A stretch of 64,000 bases of DNA from an uncultured Planctomycetaceae bacterium (lineage in GTDB: Bacteria > Planctomycetota > Planctomycetia > Planctomycetales > Planctomycetaceae). Of this stretch, positions 25,489 through 32,348 are shown piece after piece. A model generated the notes under the pieces. The model had not been told where the DNA came from. It was given only the letters and a program-made list of their open reading frames with translations, and did not search any database. The DNA lies in contig CALSLT010000027.1 in the NCBI GenBank assembly GCA_943787265.1, positions 248,001 through 312,000 of the forward strand, given 5' to 3'. Made by a program: the position numbers and the translations under genes. Numbering within the stretch: the first letter of the stretch is position 1; each line of letters starts with the position of its first letter.

Positions 25489-26157
25489 TCAGAGTTTCGG
25501 AAACTCGAAATGCTCGGACGGAAGCAACGCTTCGGCACGAGATTCGACAATCCGCCAGCTTTCCGCCAAGGCCTCTTCCATCACTTCCGGAAGCTGGTCC
25601 AAGCGGACGCGTAGCATGACCTGATTCAGGCGAAATCTCAATCGGGCCGGCTCCACGTAGTCCCTCAGAAACTGCTCCTGATGAAACTTCGGAATCAGAA
25701 TCGCCAGCCGTTCGGTCTGTTTCGCAGCCATGCGGTTGACGCAATCCTGAATCGCTACGGGATCGACGTCTCCCATCAGCTCGTAATACTGATCGAGCAT
25801 CGCCGGATACCGCTCAGCCAGCACCCCGTCGAGCTGCAGTTCTGTCACGATGTGCCCAAGAAACGAGCATCGCATTCCGTCGCCGACGCCGATGGTTCCT
25901 CGAAACAACCGCGTCAATTCGGCACTGGTTTCCAGAAACGCACGAGTCTTGTGAAACCAGGCGTCGTCTTCGAGATGCTGCAGCGCCCCCGCAGCGACTT
26001 CCGCGTCAAACGGAGATGCCGTTTCACGAAACGGCTCCATCTTCCGAGACCGCAACCGAACTTTACGATCCGCCACCGACAGCATGTCCGGCAGTCCGGT
26101 GGAAACGGCAAATACTGGCCGATCGAGGAAACGGATCGCGTGCGAGAAATAGTTCAT
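25489..26157 (-). CDS. Hypothetical protein, possibly ACP phosphodiesterase-like (DUF479/AcpH)
   Basis: 222 residues, no signal peptide, helical. The N-terminus MNYFSHAIRFLDRP, the segment VAAGALQHLEDDAWFHKT (about 62) and GHIVTELQLDGVLAERYP (about 103) are spaced like the MNFLAH, GIxxHRxID and DHFLxxxW segments of AcpH. AcpH removes the phosphopantetheine arm of acyl carrier protein; it is a divergent HD-fold hydrolase. Here the second segment has His and Asp (QHLEDDAWFH) that could be metal ligands. The match is by eye and weak, so treat as a hypothesis; otherwise unknown. Confidence 0.6.
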   Translation of the reverse strand: MNYFSHAIRFLDRPVFAVSTGLPDMLSVADRKVRLRSRKMEPFRETASPFDAEVAAGALQHLEDDAWFHKTRAFLETSAELTRLFRGTIGVGDGMRCSFLGHIVTELQLDGVLAERYPAMLDQYYELMGDVDPVAIQDCVNRMAAKQTERLAILIPKFHQEQFLRDYVEPARLRFRLNQVMLRVRLDQLPEVMEEALAESWRIVESRAEALLPSEHFEFPKL

Positions 26158-26511
26158 GCCGGCAAGGATAGGCGGATGATGGCCACGAAAGACAGCTGAA
26201 CAACCGGAGTGATCTGATAGCGGTTACCTGCGGGTAGCAGACCTTCCTTAAGTCGGCCGCATGTGAAACTGGAGCATTGGCCACGTGAAACAAGTGGCGT
26301 GTCGGCTGCTTCTCACAATTCGCACGCAAAGTGCTTCGCAAGCTGTTCCAGCCGTGCTTCCGAAACATTCGATGATGGCGAAGAAATCTGCCGGAAATGC
26401 TATTCAACAGAAATCCTGGTAACGTGGCCCGACCACTTCAGAAGTTCTGCCTGGTCCGTTTCCCGGGCGATCTTCAACGGTCAATCATCTTACGATATTG
26501 AGTTCAGCAGC
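26158..26511. other. Divergent intergenic region
   Basis: 354 bases between the AcpH-like gene (minus) and the kinase gene (plus). The kinase frame is open back to a GTG at 26263, but that extension (Ser/Cys-rich, no homology I recognise) has no ribosome site and is more likely 5' leader. No hairpin or repeat seen. Confidence 0.45.
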
Positions 26512-29331
26512 ATGACAAGCCATCCGGCCCCGACAAATTCCAAATCGCCCTCAGAAAAGAACGACTCATCGGCAAAGTCACTTAACCAGAACTCGGCCAC
26601 AACGGGTGACTCTGCTGCGGAAACCACCCTTGCTGAGCCTGACATTGTTCCGACCTCAGAAACTAAGCCGCCCGTCATCAAACAGCATGTTGCTGCTGAA
26701 TCGGTCTCCGCAAGGCACACCGATCTGGAAAATCCCCTGGAAGATGTTCTTAAGGAGTTTTCCCGATCCCTGGCGACCGAGCACCAGGACTTGAATCAGA
26801 CGTTGCCTGAAACCAGTCTGAAGCCCGCAACCGGACGGGAGAAGTCTGGACTGGATTCCCCGATGCAGTCGGGTTCGCTGCGTCCTCGCAATCTGCAATT
26901 GACGCGAGAGTTCCCTGCACAAGGTTTTACTGTGGATTCGTCACAGGACTACGTGACCCTGGACAAGTTGGGTGCAGGTGGGATGGGAACGGTGTATCTG
27001 GCGCGTCAGGTGGCGCTGGGGCGTGAAGTGGCTCTGAAGCAGATCCATCAACGATCCAGCCAAAGGCAGACGGTGCGTGATGAATTTCTGACGGAGGCCG
27101 TGCTAACGGGAAAACTGGAGCACCCAAACATCGTTCCCATTTACGAAGTTGGTGAATCTCAGGGCGGCGAACTGTTCTATGCGATGAAGAATGTCAAAGG
27201 TCGAGCCTGGAACGACACGATCGATGATCTGTCGCTGAGCGAGAATCTGGAGGTCTTGATCGATGTCTGCGACGCGATCGCTTTTGCACACGCGGAGGGA
27301 GTGCTCCACCGCGATCTGAAACCCCAGAACATTATGACGGGCGGTTTTGGTGAAGTTTTGGTGCTGGACTGGGGGCTGGCCGTTCTGACCGCTCCGAGTG
27401 AAGACACAACGGCATCGGCAGGCGGCACACCGAGTTACATGGCGCCGGAAATGATCAATCCACCGTTTTTGGTTGGGCCTCGGAGCGATGTGTACCTGCT
27501 GGGGGCGATTCTATTTCGACTTCTGACAGGCCTGGCCCCGCATGCCGGAAAAACAGCGAGGAACAGTCTGGCAGCAGCGTCGAAGAACGAGATCGTCGAA
27601 CCGGACGTGAAACGGATGCATGAACAGGATCCAACGGGTGAACTTCTGGGGGTGGCTCTGAAAGCGATGGCCACCGATCCGGCGACTCGTTACCAGACGG
27701 TGCGTGAGTTCCAGCAGGCGGTGCGTGAGTTTGATGCCCACCAGGAAAGTCTGACGCTGACGATTCGTGCCGAAGAGACTCTAAATGCTGCTGAGCAGAG
27801 TGGGAATTATACGCAATATTCAGAGGCGGTATTCGGCTTCGGACAGGCCGTGACACTGTGGGAAGGCAACGTGGCGGCGGTTGAGGGCGTTCAGCATGCA
27901 CTTAAGGCATATGCATTGTGCGCCGAGCGGAAGGCAGATTTCGAACTGGGGCTTTCGCTGCTGGACGAGTCAGTTACTGAGCAGCAGGAAACGATCCAGC
28001 GTCTCATAATCGCTCGTGACGAGCGCGATGCACGGCAGGGGCGACTGCGTCGTCTGAATCGGTGGCTTGCAGCCGCTGGTGTGCTGATCTTTGGGATGGT
28101 TTCAGCAGCAGCGTTCTGGATTAACCAGGCACGCCTCGACAAGGCCATGCAACTAAATCAGGGTCGCGCGGAACATCTGAAGACGCAGGGAGAGTTTATC
28201 GAGATATCCATCACTTCAACGATTGGGGACTTAGCTAGAGACGTTCGTTTGCTTGCGACGCGTTCCGGCATACAAGCAGCTGCTGTGGCTCTCATCAGTC
28301 CACCGCAACTCGCAACAGCCGAAGAGAAAACCAGACTTCTCAGCGCGGAACGTGACATGGCTGTCCTATTCCGTGAGTTTCTGGATCGCAACGGTAGTTA
28401 CATGCAGGTGCGATATCTGGCAAACGACGTCAGCGGCAATGAGAGGGTTCGACTGGACCGGAACAAGCAGAACGGAGCCCCGTTTGAAATTAAGAAATCG
28501 ATGCTCCAAGGAAAGAAAGGGACTGCCTACTTTGACCATACCATTGATCTGGCTCCCGGGACGTTTTTCCTGTCCGACATCAACATCAATCGTGAAAACG
28601 GAAAACGTCAATGGCACTTTCCAGCCGTACGGGCCGCAGCACCTGTGTTTTCGCCAAACGGCGGACAATGCCTGGGGATTGTCGTCGTCAACATGCATTT
28701 TGGCTATGTTCTGAAAATCCTGGAACGCGCCACGGCAGACGGCATTCATGTCTATCTGGCGGACCGCGATGGACGCTTTCTGGCATTCACAGACCATCCC
28801 GACGTGCCGTTTTGTTCGTATCGCGGCTTGGACTATTCGCTCGAAATGCTGTTCAAAGACGGGAGCAGTGTCCCGGGAAATCGAGTAACGATTCAGCTTA
28901 GGGAAACCGATATCAATCAGACCATTCTGATTTCGGGCAGGAAAGCAGCCCCCGTAGATGAACTCATGCAGGGCTTGGGAACATCAATTCCGAGCGAGAC
29001 ATATAGCCGACTCGAAATTCTGACCACGCAATACGAAGCCAACGACGCATTTGACCTGCGGAATCCAGATGCCACTGGAAATGATGCCCGTCCGATGGCG
29101 GTGCTCAGTGGAACGAATTGGTCACCGGACAACGTGGCCAGTCAGATCGAGGAAGACCTGGGCGGCAACTACGATGTGACGCTGCTTCCCGCGCTGGATC
29201 CGTCGGTTGGTCACACTCTATTCTTCCGGAAAATCTATTTTTCTGACCTGACCTTTGATTCGGATCAGGTTCTCTCCTTGCTCCTCGTCATGCCTCATGA
29301 ACGTAGGCTCGGTCACTCTTTACGGCAATAA
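26512..29331 (+). CDS. Membrane serine/threonine kinase with extracytoplasmic Cache-like sensor
   Basis: 939 residues from the ATG at 26512. Residues 1-140 are Ser/Thr/Glu-rich and probably disordered. The kinase domain begins near 147 (LDKLGAGGMGTVYLARQ). It has the ATP Lys in EVALKQI, HRDLKPQN near 266, DWG in place of DFG (VLDWGLAV) and SYMAPEM, so it looks active. A helical segment (about 440-510) leads to one membrane helix (WLAAAGVLIFGMVSAAAFW, about 517-535). Beyond it ~390 residues lie outside. Their start (helical, with TSTIGDLARDVRLLATRSG) and a later YFDHTIDLAPGTFF plus GIVVVNMHFGYVLKIL pattern resemble a double Cache domain, as in chemoreceptors and histidine kinases. That implies ligand sensing at the outer face coupled to Ser/Thr phosphorylation. 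The next gene starts 24 bases after the stop. Confidence 0.88.
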   Translation: MTSHPAPTNSKSPSEKNDSSAKSLNQNSATTGDSAAETTLAEPDIVPTSETKPPVIKQHVAAESVSARHTDLENPLEDVLKEFSRSLATEHQDLNQTLPETSLKPATGREKSGLDSPMQSGSLRPRNLQLTREFPAQGFTVDSSQDYVTLDKLGAGGMGTVYLARQVALGREVALKQIHQRSSQRQTVRDEFLTEAVLTGKLEHPNIVPIYEVGESQGGELFYAMKNVKGRAWNDTIDDLSLSENLEVLIDVCDAIAFAHAEGVLHRDLKPQNIMTGGFGEVLVLDWGLAVLTAPSEDTTASAGGTPSYMAPEMINPPFLVGPRSDVYLLGAILFRLLTGLAPHAGKTARNSLAAASKNEIVEPDVKRMHEQDPTGELLGVALKAMATDPATRYQTVREFQQAVREFDAHQESLTLTIRAEETLNAAEQSGNYTQYSEAVFGFGQAVTLWEGNVAAVEGVQHALKAYALCAERKADFELGLSLLDESVTEQQETIQRLIIARDERDARQGRLRRLNRWLAAAGVLIFGMVSAAAFWINQARLDKAMQLNQGRAEHLKTQGEFIEISITSTIGDLARDVRLLATRSGIQAAAVALISPPQLATAEEKTRLLSAERDMAVLFREFLDRNGSYMQVRYLANDVSGNERVRLDRNKQNGAPFEIKKSMLQGKKGTAYFDHTIDLAPGTFFLSDININRENGKRQWHFPAVRAAAPVFSPNGGQCLGIVVVNMHFGYVLKILERATADGIHVYLADRDGRFLAFTDHPDVPFCSYRGLDYSLEMLFKDGSSVPGNRVTIQLRETDINQTILISGRKAAPVDELMQGLGTSIPSETYSRLEILTTQYEANDAFDLRNPDATGNDARPMAVLSGTNWSPDNVASQIEEDLGGNYDVTLLPALDPSVGHTLFFRKIYFSDLTFDSDQVLSLLLVMPHERRLGHSLRQ

Positions 29332-29355
29332 AGCACTCGTGCGAAAGCTGCTATA

Positions 29356-29946
29356 ATGAAGAACGACGTCATTTCAACGCGCATCCGTCCGTTAATTCGG
29401 TATCTCGGCTTCGTTGTCGGACTGGTGGTTGGGACACCGTCAGGCTTTGGATGTCTGTGGTGGCTTATTCATCCGACGGAAATTGTCGACAACCCAATTG
29501 CCGTAGCGTTTTGCTTTGTTCTTTTTCCGTTAATCGCTTGGGCAACATACCGGTGGATGAGTATTGGCGGCACTCTGAGCAAAAATGCTCTCATTCTGCG
29601 AGGGTGGTTTTCAACGGTTAACATAAGTCCCGACGCACTGACGGAGATCCGGCGTCTTGAGAGGACAGTCATGTCTAAAAACGTCTCAGGCGCTGCCGGT
29701 TACAGCGCGCGCACCGAGTACTACTACGAAATGTTCGACCACAGAGGTGAGTCTCTTGGCGAGGTCCCCTCGGCGGTCTCGATCTGCAAAGATTGGGACC
29801 AGTTTTTTCAGCACATGCAAGAACTGGCGGCAAAGTCACGCAAACTGACTCCCACGTCTGACGTCGAATCTCGAAATCTGGCCGACATCCCGCCAGATGA
29901 ATGGACGGCGGAGGATATTGAACGGTACGAGAACGAGGATGAATGA
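29356..29946 (+). CDS. Small membrane protein of unknown function
   Basis: 196 residues. Two membrane helices near the N-terminus (YLGFVVGLVVGTPSGFGC and AVAFCFVLFPLIAWATY) are followed by a beta-rich soluble domain (about 75-150; SKNALILRGWF, then YYYEMFDHRGESLGEVP) that looks like a bacterial PH-like fold. The tail is acidic (DEWTAEDIERYENEDE). It starts 24 bases after the kinase stop on the same strand, so it is likely co-transcribed and may be a partner or substrate of the kinase. No family assignment is secure. Confidence 0.65.
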   Translation: MKNDVISTRIRPLIRYLGFVVGLVVGTPSGFGCLWWLIHPTEIVDNPIAVAFCFVLFPLIAWATYRWMSIGGTLSKNALILRGWFSTVNISPDALTEIRRLERTVMSKNVSGAAGYSARTEYYYEMFDHRGESLGEVPSAVSICKDWDQFFQHMQELAAKSRKLTPTSDVESRNLADIPPDEWTAEDIERYENEDE

Positions 29947-29990
29947 CTTCCGACGTTTCCAGCTACTCCGGCAGAGCGTATTCGGTAACG

Positions 29991-30032
29991 ATAAAAAAAC
30001 GGGGCCAATCGAATGAACGACTGACCCCGTTT
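29991..30032 (-). terminator. Rho-independent terminator
   Basis: AAACGGGG (29997-30004) pairs with CCCCGTTT (30025-30032). On the minus strand the stem is followed by a run of seven T, so it ends the transcript of the Ala-rich protein gene (stop at 30065). On the plus strand it can also stop the kinase transcript. Confidence 0.8.
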
Positions 30033-30064
30033 GGATTCTGCTCTTTTAAAGAATGTCGACTGTC

Positions 30065-30949
30065 TTACGACTCGGTCGTCACTTCAGCGTTTTCTTCGGT
30101 CTTCGCCGTCTTGTCCGAATCGTCGGTCGGCTCAGGAGTTGGAGCATCACCATCGGCTGGTGCTGGCTCTTCTTCAGTCGCAGCGTTCTGGACTGCGGCG
30201 GCGGCTTCCAGCTTTGCAGCCTGTTCAGAAACAGTTTTCTTCGCTGAAGCAAGTTCGGTTTGAATACCGGCCAAAGACTTCTTCAGACTCGCAATTTCGG
30301 TCTGAGCAGTTGCCGTTGCTGTCGTCGCCTTGTTGGCCTGTTCGGCCATTTTCTGAGCGTTCGCTTCGGCCAGAGCTTTCTGCTTAACAGCTTCCTGCTG
30401 AGCAGCCTTTGCCTGAGCGACTGAAGTTTCAGCCTGCTTCTTTGCGGCAGCAGCTTGAGCTTTCGCAGCTTGCTCTGCAGCAGCGGCGGCGGCTTTCGCT
30501 TTGTTGGCGGCAGCGGCCTGAGCCAATGCTTTGTCGGCAGCAGCTTTCGAAGCGGCAGCGGCAGCGTTGCTTTTCTTAGCTGACGCCTGAGCCTTGGCGG
30601 CAACGGCCTGAGCCTGCTTCGCGGCAGCATCTGACTTTTTCGCCGATGCGACAGCGACGTCGAGCTTCTCATTCGTCGCAGCCAGTTCGGCTTTCAAACC
30701 AGCCAACTGAGCGAGCAACTGCTTATTGGCTGCTTCCGCTTTGGTCGCGTCTTCGGCTCGAGCCAGAGCGTCGGTGTACGACAGAGGAAATCGGCAGCCG
30801 GCCATCTGTGGCGATGCCTGAGTCGTTCCGGCCTGACACTGATAACAGGCTGTTGGCGGCGGGCAACAATTCTTCTTTCCTGCCTGAGCAGGACTGATTG
30901 CCACGCAAGCAACCGCGGCGCAGAGCATGGTTGTACTTAGAGTCTTCAT
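30065..30949 (-). CDS. Exported Ala/Lys-rich coiled-coil protein
   Basis: 294 residues from the ATG at 30949, which has GAGG 6 bases upstream; an in-frame start at 30961 is less well placed. Signal peptide MKTLSTTMLCAAVACVAISPAQA. The mature N-terminus is Cys-rich (KKNCCPPPTACYQC). Residues ~65-260 are almost only Ala, Lys, Gln and Glu in heptad-like order (e.g. AKAAAAAAEQAAKAQAAAAK), predicting one long coiled coil. The C-terminus is acidic and Pro-rich (EEEPAPADGDAPTPEPTDD). Comparable proteins are known in planctomycetes but without a function. It may be a spacer or envelope structural protein. Low-complexity composition makes homology searching unreliable. Confidence 0.75.
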   Translation of the reverse strand: MKTLSTTMLCAAVACVAISPAQAGKKNCCPPPTACYQCQAGTTQASPQMAGCRFPLSYTDALARAEDATKAEAANKQLLAQLAGLKAELAATNEKLDVAVASAKKSDAAAKQAQAVAAKAQASAKKSNAAAAASKAAADKALAQAAAANKAKAAAAAAEQAAKAQAAAAKKQAETSVAQAKAAQQEAVKQKALAEANAQKMAEQANKATTATATAQTEIASLKKSLAGIQTELASAKKTVSEQAAKLEAAAAVQNAATEEEPAPADGDAPTPEPTDDSDKTAKTEENAEVTTES

Positions 30950-31123
30950 TGTGGACCTCATCGAAGTCTTAGGGGTGGGATGCGGGAAGGGGGCATCAAG
31001 GAAGGCAGCGGAGTTTACTTATCTGAAATCGTCACCGGGACCGCCAGACTTGACGCAAAGCGCCCATGATGCCGCCGCTCTGAGTCAGTCGCAACCGACG
31101 AACGGACCTCCCGTCGGAATTCC

Positions 31124-31582
31124 TCAAACCGGCAACCGATTCCGATTAAGTTCGAGAAACTGCTCAGCCCAGTAGTACTCATCCAACAGCCCTGTGGTGT
31201 CCTTTTCGAGGATCGTGTGGGCCGCAAAAATCGCCTCAATCGTTGCCAGTCCACCCGTCGGATCGTCGAACACTTTGGACACTCGCGGGTAAGCAGTCTG
31301 CCAGGTTGGAAGAGTCCGAACAGGCAGCGTCTCGTAAAACGGCTCCATCTTCTGGGCCAGCCGCCAGGTTCCATCCAGCACAAGCAGCCCCTTGGGAGCA
31401 TCCTCAGCCGACAGCTCCGGACCGCCCATCCCCAACCGAACATAACCGTCGATCGATTCCGAACCTCGGTCGGGGAACTTCCAGAAAATGAAATCGTCCT
31501 TGCCGCGCAAAGGCTCAACGCTGCACTTGCTGCGTTTTTCACGAGGATGGATGACGATGACGGTCGGAGGCGAATCAGGCAT
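31124..31582 (-). CDS. DTW-domain protein (tRNA-uridine aminocarboxypropyltransferase-like)
   Basis: 152 residues. The segment [18 protein letters not shown] matches the HPxE...NTG region of the DTW family, [14 protein letters not shown] carries the D-[GT]-T-W motif (about 67-80), and [16 protein letters not shown] matches the family's STxEA helix. DTW proteins (TapT) transfer the 3-amino-3-carboxypropyl group of SAM to uridine in tRNA; the related Tsr3 family modifies rRNA. This protein lacks the N-terminal Cys cluster of classical TapT, so it is a short form. The gene follows the phosphoesterase by 39 bases on the same strand. Confidence 0.65.
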   Translation of the reverse strand: MPDSPPTVIVIHPREKRSKCSVEPLRGKDDFIFWKFPDRGSESIDGYVRLGMGGPELSAEDAPKGLLVLDGTWRLAQKMEPFYETLPVRTLPTWQTAYPRVSKVFDDPTGGLATIEAIFAAHTILEKDTTGLLDEYYWAEQFLELNRNRLPV

Positions 31583-31621
31583 TAAGTGTCGCTAACAATT
31601 GAATTGAAGGCTGGAACAAGC

Positions 31622-32131
31622 TCAAGACAGGTTCGGAACCACTTCCAACAGCGGCAGAATCTCGGCTTCCATTGCGTCGGTGTCGAGGACTGCGATCGTT
31701 GGCTTGCCGTAGCTCCAGCCGCTTGTCTCGCCAGGGTTGAGGAACAGTCGGCCCTGCTCATCCTTCTGAATCTTCGGTTTGTGAGTGTGCGCGTAAATCA
31801 AAATGTCGAACTCGCCCTCGCAACCTTTCGTCCAGGCCAGTGCGTGCGTGAGCAGAATTCTGGTTCCGTCGGCCGCCCGGTAACAAAAGGGAGGCTCACC
31901 GATCGTTCCGACAATCTTCATCCCGCCGTACAGCCCGATTTTGTTTCCCTCGTTATCGCCGAAGCAACCGACAAACGGGCAGTTCAACTTCCGCAACGGA
32001 GGCACGGCGAACGTTGATACCAGATCGCCAGCAAACAGCACGGCTTCAACCTGCTCGTCGTTAAACCGTTCAACTGCCGCTCGAAGATTATCGAGGTGAT
32101 CATGAACGTCGGCGAATACTCCGATTCTCAT
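31622..32131 (-). CDS. Calcineurin-like metallophosphoesterase (YfcE/MJ0936 type)
   Basis: 169 residues, cytoplasmic, the size of YfcE-type phosphodiesterases. All metal motifs are present: DVHDH (about 8-12), FAGDLV (Asp), GDNEG (Asn), THAL (His) and AHTHKP (HxH), followed by NPGETSG. Such enzymes cleave phosphodiester or phosphomonoester bonds with Mn; the biological substrate is unknown. It is the first gene of a pair with the DTW gene. The interspersed palindromic element at 32173 lies directly upstream. Confidence 0.88.
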   Translation of the reverse strand: MRIGVFADVHDHLDNLRAAVERFNDEQVEAVLFAGDLVSTFAVPPLRKLNCPFVGCFGDNEGNKIGLYGGMKIVGTIGEPPFCYRAADGTRILLTHALAWTKGCEGEFDILIYAHTHKPKIQKDEQGRLFLNPGETSGWSYGKPTIAVLDTDAMEAEILPLLEVVPNLS

Positions 32132-32172
32132 GGCAGGTCAGGATTCCGGTGCTTGGGTATCAAAAGATTATT

Positions 32173-32312
32173 CACCTCTCCCTTTGGGAGAGGTCGGCCT
32201 CTCAGGGCCGGGAGAGGGCCGACAACAAACACGATCGCCGATGCCAGGTTGCGAATCAGGAAACCCTCACCCGCGGCTGAGACCGCGACCTCTCCCACGA
32301 GTGGGAGAGGTG
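32173..32312. repeat. Long palindromic intergenic element, CACCTCTCCC...GGGAGAGGTG type
   Basis: The outer arms CACCTCTCCC (32173-32182) and GGGAGAGGTG (32303-32312) pair. Inside each arm a second hairpin occurs (CTCTCCCTTTGGGAGAG and CTCTCCCACGAGTGGGAGAG), and GGGAGAGGGCC lies opposite CCCTCACCC. The element fills the gap between the phosphoesterase and the DUF1549/1553 gene. The same kind of GGGAGAGG repeat is known between genes in several bacterial groups. Confidence 0.8.
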
Positions 32313-32348
32313 ACGACGTGCAAAACGGTTCAGCCGTCACCCCGGGCA

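Noticed and set aside
26263-26511. N-terminal extension of the Cache-domain kinase from a GTG
   Set aside because: No ribosome site and atypical composition; the ATG at 26512 begins the usual disordered leader.
30065-30949. Histone-like DNA-binding protein, because of Ala/Lys richness
   Set aside because: It has a clear signal peptide, a Cys-rich mature N-terminus and a long heptad coiled coil with acidic tail, so an exported protein is more likely.
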